Origin: an uncultured Dehalococcoidia bacterium
Lineage (GTDB): Bacteria > Chloroflexota > Dehalococcoidia > Lucifugimonadales > JAAXIE01
Length of the DNA: 64,000 bases
Direction of reading: 5' to 3'
NCBI GenBank assembly: GCA_951813255.1
Contig: OX638353.1
Coordinates: forward strand, 3,334,782 to 3,398,781
The first letter of the stretch is position 1. Each line of letters opens with the position of its first letter. The translations under genes and the position numbers were made by a program. Below, one piece after another: positions 44,621 through 53,115 of the stretch. A model generated the notes under the pieces. It ran no database searches, had not been told where the DNA came from, and saw only the letters and a program-made list of their open reading frames with translations.

Positions 44621-45181
44621 TCAGTCTTCCTTGATGAAGAAGTCGACCATGCTGTCGCCATAGCGGCGTGTATCGGTGCGTGACAGGGTGCCATATCTGT
44701 CGGCCAACTGGACTCGCTTGGAGTGGCCCACCACCACCATGGCTCCCAGTTCCAAGGGCGAGGCCTCCAGAGATGGCTCTCCTAGAGGGTCCAACACTGG
44801 CGAGAGATCCGTCATGCGGTATGGAGGATCCATCAGCACCAGATGGTAGGGACCTTCGAGTTCAGGCAAAGCTTGTGCCGCCTCCCTGCAGTGGACCTTT
44901 GTGCCTTGGGAGAGCCCGAGGTCGTGGAGGTTTTCCCGGATGCGCAGGCACTGGCGCCGGTTGCTCTCGACAAAGTCGGCTTGGGGCACTCCTCTACTGA
45001 GGGCTTCGATGCCGAGGGACCCGGTACCTGCGAAAAGATCCAACACCTTGGCGATTCTCCCATCCAGAGGACCGAGAACATTGAAGATGGCACCCCTTAC
45101 CAGCTCCGAGGTAGGTCGGGCTCCTGGTATGGCAGGCCCCTTCAGCGGGCGACCTCCGGCATATCCACTAAGCACACGCAC
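44621..45181 (-). CDS. rsmD: 16S rRNA (guanine-966-N2)-methyltransferase
   Basis: A 186-residue SAM-dependent methyltransferase for G966. The N-terminal RNA-contact segment is GGRPLKGPAIPGARPTSELV. Motif I is VLDLFAGTGSLGIEALSRG and the catalytic motif IV is LVLMDPPYRM, typical of base N-methylation. It heads the minus-strand operon rsmD-coaD, with the coiled-coil gene after it. Confidence 0.95.
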   Translation of the reverse strand: MRVLSGYAGGRPLKGPAIPGARPTSELVRGAIFNVLGPLDGRIAKVLDLFAGTGSLGIEALSRGVPQADFVESNRRQCLRIRENLHDLGLSQGTKVHCREAAQALPELEGPYHLVLMDPPYRMTDLSPVLDPLGEPSLEASPLELGAMVVVGHSKRVQLADRYGTLSRTDTRRYGDSMVDFFIKED

Positions 45182-45412
45182 AATAAGCGGGGCTTTCCTG
45201 GGTTATGGTAAAGCGGCCCAGACCAATTAGAAAAGCTAGGCTGGGGCTGTACTTCAAGCAGTTTCCGAAGCAAGCAGCTAAATATATGGCTCCCACGGAG
45301 TTTTGGTCAAGGTTATGTTGTCTTACCCAGCCTGGGAGGCTCGCAGAACTCTTTGCATCTACCTGTTCGTGACATGCCAGTCCAGCAATGAGGGGCGTGG
45401 AACTGGGTATTC

Positions 45413-45441
45413 TTGCTGCAATAGTGTCGAATTGCTAGAAT
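45413..45441 (+). promoter_or_regulatory. Candidate promoter of the inositol-lipid operon
   Basis: TTGCTG at 45413-45418, a 17-bp spacer and TAGAAT at 45436-45441, about 60 bp upstream of the ino1 start. The rest of the 320-bp gap shows nothing else convincing. Confidence 0.5.
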
Positions 45442-45501
45442 CTATTGTTTTCCTCTAATGGGCCACACGGGCAGAGGACGCCTTCCGAAAGGAGCTAGCA
45501 C

Positions 45502-46593
45502 TTGGGAAAGATTAAGGTCGCCGTTATCGGGGCGGGGAATTGTGCTTCCTCTCTGATTCAAGGCGTATCGAGATATAGAGAGGTGCCGGAGGAGGGTAGG
45601 GTACCCGGGTTGATGCACCCCAACTTCGGTGACTATCAAGTAGGGGACATAGAGTTCGTGGCCGCCTTTGATGTGGACGTCAACAAGGTGGGCAAGGATC
45701 TGTCGGAAGCCATCTTCGCGGAGCCCAACAACACTGTGAAGATTGCGGACGTACCCTTTATGGGCGTACCCGTCTCCCGAGGCATGACCCACGATGGCAT
45801 TGGCAAGTACCTGAACGATGTGGTGCAGAAGGCTCCCGGCTCGACTGCGGACATCGCGGGCATACTCCGGGAGCGGGACTGCGATGTAGTAATCAACTAC
45901 CTGCCGGTGGGTAGCGAAGAGGCTACCAAGTGGTATGTGGAGCAGGTGCTAGCGGCGGGCTGCGCCTTTGTGAACTGCATACCTGTCTTCATCGCGAAGG
46001 AGCAGTACTGGGGCCAGCGGTTCCAGCAACGCGGTGTGCCAATCATCGGTGACGACATCAAGTCTCAGGTGGGAGCCACCATCACCCACCGCGTCCTCAC
46101 CCGTCTCTTCGAGGACCGGGGTGTAAAGCTTGACCGCACGTACCAACTCAATTTCGGGGGCAATACCGACTTCCTCAACATGCTGGAACGGGAGAGGCTG
46201 GTCTCCAAGAAGATATCCAAGACCGGCTCGGTGAACTCACAGTTGGAAGTGGAGCTGCCGGCCGAGAACATCCACATTGGTCCGAGCGACCACGTACCTT
46301 GGTTAGACGACCGCAAGTGGTGCTACATACGTATGGAAGGGCGAGTTTTCGGAGACGCGCCCATTAACCTAGAGCTAAAGCTGGAGGTCTGGGACAGTCC
46401 CAATTCGGCTGGCGTGGTGGTGGATGCCATACGTGCCTGCAAGGTGGCCTTGGACCGGGGCATCAGCGGACCGCTGAAGGGGCCCAGCGCCTACTTTATG
46501 AAGTCTCCACCCGTTCAATATACCGATGATGTCGCGCGGCAAATGGTGCAGGACTTCATAGGGGGCGAAGACGTGCCCGACGATCACGCCTAG
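45502..46593 (+). CDS. ino1: myo-Inositol-3-phosphate synthase
   Basis: A 363-residue NAD-dependent enzyme converting glucose-6-phosphate to inositol-3-phosphate. It starts at TTG 45502 with AAAGGAG seven nt upstream. The Rossmann motif is [15 protein letters not shown]. Catalytic-domain features include [30 protein letters not shown] and [12 protein letters not shown]. The length matches the short archaeal/actinobacterial form. Together with the next two genes it forms a phosphatidylinositol-type pathway. Confidence 0.93.
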   Translation: MGKIKVAVIGAGNCASSLIQGVSRYREVPEEGRVPGLMHPNFGDYQVGDIEFVAAFDVDVNKVGKDLSEAIFAEPNNTVKIADVPFMGVPVSRGMTHDGIGKYLNDVVQKAPGSTADIAGILRERDCDVVINYLPVGSEEATKWYVEQVLAAGCAFVNCIPVFIAKEQYWGQRFQQRGVPIIGDDIKSQVGATITHRVLTRLFEDRGVKLDRTYQLNFGGNTDFLNMLERERLVSKKISKTGSVNSQLEVELPAENIHIGPSDHVPWLDDRKWCYIRMEGRVFGDAPINLELKLEVWDSPNSAGVVVDAIRACKVALDRGISGPLKGPSAYFMKSPPVQYTDDVARQMVQDFIGGEDVPDDHA

Positions 46594-46668
46594 GCAGTTC
46601 GGGTCCAGCCTGTACTTTAGAATTCGCTGGGGCAGGCCCGTTGATACCGGCGGGCCGGAGACGCGCAG

Positions 46669-47814
46669 ATGAAAATTGGGCTGGTCTGCCCATACGACCT
46701 GACTTGGCCCGGGGGCGTGCTGGCCCACATATCCCAGCTTTCGCGCCAGTTCACCCTAATGGGACACGAGGTGAAGATCCTAGCTCCCTACACTCCGGGG
46801 CGTGAGCAGGCGAGTGAAGGCGACTACATCCCCATTGGGCGCTCGGTGCCTGTCCCGTATGGGGGCTCCCTAGCACGCATCTCCCTGTCAGTGGGGTCGT
46901 ACAAGGAGGTGCGCCGGGTATTAGACCGGGAGCAGTTTGACATCGTGCATACGCACGAGCCAATGGCCCCTGTCTTGCCCTTGTACGCGGTGCAGTACTC
47001 GCAGGCCACAAATGTCGGGACTTTTCACGCCTGCTATAGCAGCGCCCGCCGCTACCGGCTCACTCATCGGATGCTGCGACGCTGGTTTGACCGACTGGAC
47101 GGACGCATCGCCGTGTCGTCGGGGGCCTACGAGAACGCTAGCACCTACTTTGACAAGGACTTCCGCATAATCCCAAATGGCATAGAACTGGACCGGTTCA
47201 CCGATGTTCAGCCATTTCCACACTTGCAAGATGGAAAGTTCAACCTGCTATTCGTGGGGCGCTTGGAGGCGCGCAAGGGTTTGCGCTACCTGCTGGAGGC
47301 ATACGGACAGCTGAAGTGGGAGTACCCCCAACTGCGTCTAATAGTCGTTGGGCCTGGGGGCCTGGATGCTGATTGCTGGCGGGTGATGAGTGAGCGTAAC
47401 CTTCAAGATGTGGTGTTCACCGGCAGCGTCCCCTCAGGCGACATACCTCGCTACTATGCCAGTTGTCATGTGTTCTGTGCTCCTGCGACCGGTCAGGAGA
47501 GCTTCGGCATTGTGCTCCTCGAGGCCATGGCCTCGGGCAAACCCATAGTCGCTGCGCGGAACCGGGGCTATTCGGCGGTGGTGAGCCACGGATATCAGGC
47601 GCTCATGGTCCCTCCGAAAGACTCTGAGACACTAGCTTATGCTATCAGGGAGCTTCTCGAAGCCCCAGGACTGCGGGACGAGCTGGCTGCCAATGGGCGC
47701 GAAGATGTGCAACGGTATAGCTGGGGCGTCGTGGCCGACGAAGTCATGGACTACTACGAAACCCTGCTGCAGAACAGGCGTCGTGCCGGAGGACCGCGGA
47801 ATGGCTCTGTCTAG
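46669..47814 (+). CDS. GT4 glycosyltransferase (PimA-like)
   Basis: A 381-residue GT-B enzyme. The N-terminal Rossmann domain opens MKIGLVCPYDLTWPGGVLAH with the glycine-rich acceptor loop. HTHEPMAPVLPLYAV fits the family region after strand four. The C-terminal nucleotide-sugar domain has LFVGRLEARKGLRYLLEAY and the donor motif ATGQESFGIVLLEAMASGKP. Closest in design to PimA, which mannosylates phosphatidylinositol. The neighbours ino1 and a CDP-alcohol phosphotransferase support an inositol lipid as acceptor. Its end overlaps the next gene by 14 bp. Confidence 0.88.
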   Translation: MKIGLVCPYDLTWPGGVLAHISQLSRQFTLMGHEVKILAPYTPGREQASEGDYIPIGRSVPVPYGGSLARISLSVGSYKEVRRVLDREQFDIVHTHEPMAPVLPLYAVQYSQATNVGTFHACYSSARRYRLTHRMLRRWFDRLDGRIAVSSGAYENASTYFDKDFRIIPNGIELDRFTDVQPFPHLQDGKFNLLFVGRLEARKGLRYLLEAYGQLKWEYPQLRLIVVGPGGLDADCWRVMSERNLQDVVFTGSVPSGDIPRYYASCHVFCAPATGQESFGIVLLEAMASGKPIVAARNRGYSAVVSHGYQALMVPPKDSETLAYAIRELLEAPGLRDELAANGREDVQRYSWGVVADEVMDYYETLLQNRRRAGGPRNGSV

Positions 47815-48439
47815 CCGGGAGCAATTGAGAGCGGCCCTCCTACGCTACGTGGAGTTACCAGGGGCGCGCGCTTTCAACCGCTTGGGGTTCACTCCCAATG
47901 GCATCAGCGTGTTGGGGTTTGCCGTGGCCTGCACTGGAGCGGGGCTGGCCGCCGCCGGATATCTGTTGGCCGGAGGTCTTGTGTTCCTGTTGGGCAGTGT
48001 GTTGGATTTGTTCGACGGGGCCTTGGCGCGGCATACGGGGAAGGCTACCCCCTTTGGGGCACTGCTGGACTCGGTGCTTGACCGGTTGGGCGAAGCTGCG
48101 CTGTTCCTGGGCTTGGCCATATACGCCGTGCGGGAGTTGGATGGGGAGCAGTGGGTGCTATGGGGCACGTCGTTGGACCGGCTCATGCTGTTCATAGTGA
48201 CGCTGCTGCTGGCGCTAGTATTTTCCCAAGCGGTCAGCTACGCCCGAGCGAGGGGTGAGGGGTTGGGCATCGAGACTCGTGCCGGGTTGATGACGCGGCC
48301 AGAACGTGTGGTGATTCTGGGCGTGTGCGTAGCCGTGGGCTACCCAGAGGTGGCGATGATTGCCATTGCTGCCGTTTCCGCCCCCACCTTGGTGCAACGG
48401 GTGTGGCACATCAAGCGTCAGATAGGTTCTGCATCATAG
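47801..48439 (+). CDS. CDP-alcohol phosphatidyltransferase, probable phosphatidylinositol-phosphate synthase
   Basis: A 212-residue membrane enzyme. ATG 47801 has GGAGGA upstream and overlaps the glycosyltransferase end. The catalytic signature DxxDGxxARx8GxxxDxxxD is complete (DLFDGALARHTG, then FGALLDSVLDR). About six membrane helices follow. It would couple a CDP-lipid with an inositol phosphate, which the upstream ino1 product supplies. The pattern ino1, PimA-like GT and this enzyme mirrors mycobacterial phosphatidylinositol mannoside synthesis, but substrate choice is inferred. Confidence 0.85.
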   Translation: MALSSREQLRAALLRYVELPGARAFNRLGFTPNGISVLGFAVACTGAGLAAAGYLLAGGLVFLLGSVLDLFDGALARHTGKATPFGALLDSVLDRLGEAALFLGLAIYAVRELDGEQWVLWGTSLDRLMLFIVTLLLALVFSQAVSYARARGEGLGIETRAGLMTRPERVVILGVCVAVGYPEVAMIAIAAVSAPTLVQRVWHIKRQIGSAS

Positions 48440-48615
48440 TCCTGGTTCTCAGGGGTGTAGATTAACCGAGCGGACGAGTGCTAAACTGCCACGAATCCAG
48501 CGCCCCTGGACGTGCGTAACGGGTCCCGAAGTCGCCGCATTGGGGCTATGTGTACCATTGCTTCCACGAGGATGTTGGCTCATGCCATTGTCGGGTGGAG
48601 GCCTCCGGAGGAGCC

Positions 48616-49308
48616 ATGACTCTCATCCCTGACCGTGAGAAAAACGATCTCAAGCGCGCCATGCGCACGGACCTAAAGAACAAGGTCTCGATCAAGCTGT
48701 ACACGCAGAGGGCGAGCGCCCTTGCTGTTCCGGGCCGAGAGTGCCGTTACTGTGGTGAGACCCAGCAGTTGATGGAAGAGCTCGCTGCCCTGTCGCCCAA
48801 GCTGGAACTGGAGATCATCGATGTCTATGCCCAGTCCGAAGAGGCTAGGGAGGCGGGCATCGAGCGAATTCCGGCGATCGTGCTGGGCGATACCAAGGGT
48901 TCGCGGGTCAAGTTCTATGGCATACCCATGGGCCACGAGTTCCCCACGATAATCGAGGGGATCAAGACGCTCTCACGGGGAGTCAGTCCTCTCACCATGG
49001 ATTCCCGGAAGAAACTGAAGCGGGTGAACCATCCGATCCACATCCAGGTGTTTGTCACACCAAATTGAGGGTTCTGCCCTCAAGTGGCCAGGTTGGCCCA
49101 CTCAATAGCCATGGAAAACTCGAACATCAAGGCCGATGTGGTGGAGGTCAGTGAGTTCCCGTCGCTGGGGCAGATGTACTCAGTACGCTCTGTGCCCCAG
49201 ACGGTTGTGAACGAGGCCATGCGTTTCACCGGGGCCATCTCCGAGGGGGACTTCGTGGATAAAGTTGTGCAATTGGGTGTCCGAGAGAATGAGGATGCCA
49301 AGTCTTGA
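48616..49308 (+). CDS. PDO/glutaredoxin-like disulfide oxidoreductase with selenocysteine (Sec151)
   Basis: Read through an in-frame TGA at 49066-49068, this gene encodes 230 residues with two thioredoxin folds, the length and layout of PDO-type proteins. It starts at ATG 48616 after GGAGGAG. Domain one has CRYC at 43-46 and cis-Pro in ERIPAIVLG. Domain two reads HIQVFVTPN, then U151-G-F-C154 and PQVARLAHSIAMEN, with cis-Pro in RSVPQTVVNE. The TGA stands exactly at the first Cys of the second CxxC, giving UxxC. After it the family sequence continues to TGA 49306. A SECIS-like hairpin follows. Stop-codon loss of function is the alternative, but position and context make Sec much more likely. 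Confidence 0.85.
49066..49101 (+). promoter_or_regulatory. Sec UGA and SECIS-like hairpin of the PDO gene
   Basis: TGA 49066-49068, a 15-nt gap, then stem GTGGCC (49084-49089), loop AGGTT and GGCCCAC (49095-49101) with one bulged C. The loop starts 21 nt after TGA and has G in its second position. A second inverted repeat, TTGAGGG/CCCTCAA (49065-49071/49077-49083), encloses the TGA itself. Confidence 0.65.
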
Positions 49309-49377
49309 AGGGCATGCGGCTAAGACCGGGACCTAGCGATAGGGGAGACCATCGGTACATCGAAGCGGGAGTTACTG

Positions 49378-49854
49378 GTGAGAGAGCTTGAAGGTGACCA
49401 TCAGGGGCAAGGCTTACGCATAGCTGTCGTGGCCGCTAGGTTCAATCAGTTCATCACCGGCCTGCTGCTGGAAGGTGTGCGCAACGGCTTGTCCACTCAC
49501 GGTGTGCGGGAAGAGGATACCGTGCTGCTGCGGGTGCCGGGAGCCTTCGAGCTTCCCCTGGTGGCCAAGACCCTAGCTGGCTCCGGGCGCTATGACGCAG
49601 TGGTCTGCTTGGGGGCGGTCATCCGGGGTGAAACGACTCACTATGACTTGGTAAGCGGACAAGCGGCATCGGGGATAACATCAGCATCTCTTGAGACCCA
49701 GGTACCTGTGATCTTTGGCGTACTCACCACTGAGAACATCGACCAAGCCATCAATCGCGCCGGTGGCAAGATGGGGAACATTGGTTACGATGCCGCACTG
49801 TCGGCGATTGAGATGGCGAACCTTATGCGCCAGGTTAGGGACTTGGAGCCGTAG
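49378..49854 (+). CDS. ribH: 6,7-Dimethyl-8-ribityllumazine synthase
   Basis: A 158-residue riboflavin-pathway enzyme that joins the ribityl-pyrimidine with 3,4-dihydroxybutanone phosphate. It starts at GTG 49378. Motifs are ARFNQFITGLLLEGV, VPGAFELPLVAKTLA and CLGAVIRGETTHYDLV, including the catalytic His of THYD. No other rib gene is adjacent. It lies 69 bp after the Sec-containing oxidoreductase. Confidence 0.95.
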   Translation: MRELEGDHQGQGLRIAVVAARFNQFITGLLLEGVRNGLSTHGVREEDTVLLRVPGAFELPLVAKTLAGSGRYDAVVCLGAVIRGETTHYDLVSGQAASGITSASLETQVPVIFGVLTTENIDQAINRAGGKMGNIGYDAALSAIEMANLMRQVRDLEP

Positions 49855-50085
49855 CCCGACCTGTGTGCCGTTCCCATCTCGCGTTATCATGGGGTCCAAG
49901 TAGGCGCAGGTGGGGGCTCCTGTCAGACGCCCACCCTTAAGCGGCTACCTTATCGATGGTGATTGCAGTCTTCATGTAGGGATCTTGCTTTTGTGTCAAT
50001 ATGATGGACGCTTGAGGCGCATGGCTATGCGATTGACCGTCGGTCACGACCGATGCTAAGATGCGGCTCAATAGGTGAATAATCT

Positions 50086-50180
50086 AGTCCCAGCGGGAGC
50101 TTGGTGGAGCCGGGCTGAGAGGCCCCGACGGATTCGGGGCGACCGCTAGAACCTGCTCCGGGTAATGCCGGCGAAGGGAG
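50086..50180 (+). promoter_or_regulatory. TPP riboswitch (THI element)
   Basis: The conserved core is present: GGGCTGAGAGG (50112-50122), then ACCGCTAGAACCTG, and CCGGGTAATGCCGGCGAAGG to 50177. A closing TCCC/GGGA pairing (50088-50091/50176-50179) fits helix P1. It precedes an intrinsic terminator and thiG, so thiamine diphosphate probably stops transcription. The rest of the 397-bp gap shows no gene. Confidence 0.93.
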
Positions 50181-50190
50181 TTGGCCAAGT

Positions 50191-50220
50191 GCCGTCAGGC
50201 TCCCTGACGGCTTTTTCTTT
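50191..50220 (+). terminator. Riboswitch-controlled terminator
   Basis: GCCGTCAGG (50191-50199), a CTC loop and CCTGACGGC (50203-50211), followed by TTTTTCTTTT. It is a textbook intrinsic terminator between the TPP sensor and thiG. Confidence 0.92.
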
Positions 50221-50251
50221 TCCGGACAGGGCGGGCGCAAGGAGCGGAGCC

Positions 50252-51040
50252 ATGGCCGATGACCTCGTGATTGCTGACAAGACCTTCAAGTCCCGCTTGA
50301 TCGTGGGCACTGGACGCTACCGCACCATGGAGGAAATGGTCGACGCCATCGACGCGTCGGGCACGGAGATGGTGACAGTGGCGATCCGTCGTCTCGACTT
50401 GGACAACCCTACCGAGAAGACGATTCTCGACTACATCGACTGGACCAAGTACAACATCCTGCCCAACACCGCGGGTTGCAAGACTGTAGAAGAGGCCCTG
50501 TTCGTGGCCCGGTTGGGACGACAGGTGTCGCAGAGCAACTGGGTCAAGCTGGAGGTTATTCCAGACGCGAGCTATCTGCTGCCCGATCCCATCGGCACGT
50601 TGGAAGCGGCCCAACTGCTGGTGAAAGAGGGCTTCATAGTGCTTCCCTACATCCATGCTGATCCGGTGTTGGCCAAGCGGCTGGAGGAAGCAGGCTGCGC
50701 CACGGTCATGCCTCTGGGTTCTGCTATTGGGTCCGGACAAGGGATACACACTGCCGAAGAGATACGCATCATAGTCGAGCAGGCCCGCGTGCCCGTGGTG
50801 GTGGACGCTGGCTTGGGTGTTCCCTCTGACGCGTCGGAGGCATTGGAGATGGGGGCGGATGCCGTACTGGTGAATACCGCCATTGCCCAAGCGCAAGACC
50901 CCACTCTGATGGCGCAAGCGTTCCGCAAGGGTGTGGAAGCTGGACGGGAGGCCTATGTCGCGGGGCGTATACCGCGCCGGGCTTCGGCTGCTGCCAGCAG
51001 TCCTGCCGTCGACGTGCCCCAACCGGTGGCCGCTAACTAA
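50252..51040 (+). CDS. thiG: Thiazole synthase
   Basis: A 262-residue TIM-barrel enzyme that forms the thiazole ring of thiamine from deoxyxylulose phosphate, glycine-derived imine and ThiS thiocarboxylate. It starts at ATG 50252 after AAGGAGCGGAG. Signature stretches are [39 protein letters not shown] (Schiff-base Lys), [14 protein letters not shown] and [15 protein letters not shown]. The C-terminal tail (Ala/Pro-rich) is slightly long. First gene of the riboswitch-controlled thiGES operon. Confidence 0.97.
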   Translation: MADDLVIADKTFKSRLIVGTGRYRTMEEMVDAIDASGTEMVTVAIRRLDLDNPTEKTILDYIDWTKYNILPNTAGCKTVEEALFVARLGRQVSQSNWVKLEVIPDASYLLPDPIGTLEAAQLLVKEGFIVLPYIHADPVLAKRLEEAGCATVMPLGSAIGSGQGIHTAEEIRIIVEQARVPVVVDAGLGVPSDASEALEMGADAVLVNTAIAQAQDPTLMAQAFRKGVEAGREAYVAGRIPRRASAAASSPAVDVPQPVAAN

Positions 51041-51044
51041 GGCC

Positions 51045-51713
51045 ATGAACGCCCTGCCGACTCCAATCTTGTGCTTGGTCACCGACCGGGCGGCGCGTCG
51101 AGAGGCCGCTCTGGAGGCTGCTGTTGTGGCTGCCGTTGAGGGTGGGGTGGATATGGTGCAGTTGCGCAAGAAGGACCTGCCAGGGCGCGCTCTGCTGGAG
51201 GTGGGGCAGAGGCTGAAGCGGGCTATAGAAGGGCGGGCCCTGCTCATCATTAACGAGCGAGTGGACGTGGCGCAGGCCTGTTATGCGGACGGAGTGCAGT
51301 TGGGTGAGGATGGGTTGCCAGTTCCGGTGGTGCGCCGCCTACTGGGTGAGGGTAAGCTCATAGGGCGCTCGGTACATAGTGTGGAAGCCGCGATGCAGGC
51401 TCAGAGCGAGGGGGCCGACTTCCTGGTGGTGGGAACCATTTTCACCACTGGCTCTCACCCTGGGGCGAAGCCTGCCGGGGTAGGACTGCTGTCTGAGGTT
51501 GCGCAGCAGGTGCAAGTGCCCTTCCTGGGCATCGGAGGCATCACTGCGGAAAACGTCCCGGATGTCATGCGAGCGGGGTCGTCAGGGGCAGCACTCATAA
51601 GCGCGATACTCTCTGCACCTGACCCAAAGGAGGCGGCTGCTCACATCAAGGGGCGGATGAGGGCTGCTTTGGGACGAGCGCCGGCGGCTTCCAGGAGAAG
51701 TCATGGCAGTTAA
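51045..51713 (+). CDS. thiE: Thiamine-phosphate synthase
   Basis: A 222-residue TIM barrel that joins hydroxymethylpyrimidine diphosphate and thiazole phosphate. It starts at ATG 51045, 4 bp after thiG. Motifs are MVQLRKKDLPGRALLEV, LLIINERVDVAQACYADGVQLG, GRSVHSVEAA and the phosphate-binding FLGIGGITAENV. Its 3' end overlaps thiS by 11 bp. Confidence 0.95.
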   Translation: MNALPTPILCLVTDRAARREAALEAAVVAAVEGGVDMVQLRKKDLPGRALLEVGQRLKRAIEGRALLIINERVDVAQACYADGVQLGEDGLPVPVVRRLLGEGKLIGRSVHSVEAAMQAQSEGADFLVVGTIFTTGSHPGAKPAGVGLLSEVAQQVQVPFLGIGGITAENVPDVMRAGSSGAALISAILSAPDPKEAAAHIKGRMRAALGRAPAASRRSHGS

Positions 51714-51909
51714 TCTGACGGTCAACGGGAAACCGCGAGAGATTGAAGGCAGTCAAGCACTGCTTGCCTTCCTAGAGAGGTTGGGTGTCAACCTCAACTT
51801 CATAGCCGTGGCTTACAACGGCGAGGTGCTGGACAAGGACGACTTCCCCAGCGTGACCTTAAATGAGGGGGATGTGCTGGAGATTGTCAGACCAGTGGGT
51901 GGGGGCTGA
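51703..51909 (+). CDS. thiS: Sulfur carrier protein ThiS
   Basis: A 68-residue ubiquitin-like sulfur carrier that ends in Gly-Gly(-Gly), needed for C-terminal thiocarboxylation. Family segments are VNLTVNGKPREIEGSQAL, AVAYNGEVLDKDDF and EGDVLEIVRPVGGG. It is the last gene of thiGES and is convergent with selD. thiF, thiO/H and thiC are not in the window. Confidence 0.95.
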   Translation: MAVNLTVNGKPREIEGSQALLAFLERLGVNLNFIAVAYNGEVLDKDDFPSVTLNEGDVLEIVRPVGGG

Positions 51910-51912
51910 AGG

Positions 51913-52959
51913 TTAAGGCAGCACCTCAATCCTTGGTTCTGGTCCGTCTGTAATCTCGCCCACTACCCGAGCACCCTCCACGCTCCGCGCCTGCAGTTCT
52001 GCAAGCAACTGCTCCGCCTTCTCCGGGGCCACTGCGATCAGCAGCCCGCCCGATGTCTGGGCGTCGCATAGGAGCAGCTTGTCCTCTTCAGATACGTTGG
52101 AGTGCCATTGGGTGATGGCTTCCACGCCACTGAGGTTGCGATGGGTGCCTCCGGGGGCGACTCCTTTTGCAAGCAGGTCAGCGACGCCGGGAAGGACGGG
52201 GATCTTGTCGAGGTGAATGCGGGCACCAACCCCACTGCCCCGCACCATGCCTTCCAAGTGGCCCATAAGTCCAAAGCCGGTGATATCGGTGCAGGCGTGG
52301 GGGCCTACTTGCATCATGGCCTCTGACGCACGCTGATTGAGAGTGGCCATGGTGTCGACAGCACCTTGAAGCACGTCATCAGAGGCGACTCCTTGCTTGG
52401 CCGCAGTGGTGATTACGCCGGTGCCAAGGGGCTTGGTGAGCACGAGTCGGTCGCCGGGCTTGGCGCCGGCGTTGGTCACCTGCTGGCCGGGGGTGACGGT
52501 GCCGACTACGGCCATGCCGTATTTTGGCTCTTCATCGTCCACGGTGTGTCCGCCGACGATGAGGCAGGAGGCCTCTTGGGCTTTAGCGTAACCGCCCTTC
52601 AGGATGTCTCCCAGGATCTCCTTGGGCAGGCTGTTAGGAAAGCCAACTATATTGAGGGCGAGCAGGGGCTTGCCTCCCATGGCGTAGACATCACTGAGGG
52701 CGTTGGCGGCGGCGATAGCGCCGAAGTCGTAGGGGTCGTCCACCACGGGGGGGAAGAAGTCCATGGTGAATACCAAGGCCAGATTGTCCTGCAGGCGGAA
52801 GACACCCGCGTCGTCGCCGGTCTCCGTGCCTACGAGGAGGTCGGGGTGCTGGATTAGGGGAAGGTCTTTCAGGACCTGCACGAGGTCCTCTCTACTGATC
52901 TTGGCCGCTCAACCGGCGCAGTGAGAAAGCTGGGTCAATCGGACCTGCTGGCTCTGCAT
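51913..52959 (-). CDS. selD: Selenide, water dikinase SelD, itself a selenoprotein (Sec17)
   Basis: Read through in-frame TGA (52911-52909), the gene encodes 348 residues, nearly the same as E. coli SelD (347). It starts at ATG 52959 with AGGAGAGGT upstream. The N-terminus reads RLTQLSHCAGUAAKI, aligning with E. coli RLTQYSHGAGCGCKI; Sec is residue 17, the position of catalytic Cys17, and Lys20 is kept. Then follow GTETGDDAGVF, MDFFPPVVDDPYDFG and GGHTVDDEEPKYG. SelD makes selenophosphate from selenide and ATP for Sec-tRNA and selenouridine. A start downstream of the TGA would remove the catalytic residue, so the long form is right. Confidence 0.93.
52871..52911 (-). promoter_or_regulatory. 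Sec UGA and SECIS-like hairpin of selD
   Basis: On the minus strand, TGA at 52911-52909, a 19-nt gap, then a perfect 7-bp stem AGGACCT (52889-52883), loop CGTGC and AGGTCCT (52877-52871). The loop begins 26 nt after TGA and has G in its second position. Confidence 0.7.
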
Positions 52960-53115
52960 ACCTCTCCTGTGGTGTTGGGTCTACGTAGTTGCTGGGGCGC
53001 TATATGTCTGTGTGTATCCGACCTGCGGCTGGCCTTGGCGTTTCCAGCGTGGGTTGCTGATTTTCAGAGGCCTATGCCTCCCCCGGTGCTGTTTCATACG
53101 GAATGAGTGGTGGGG

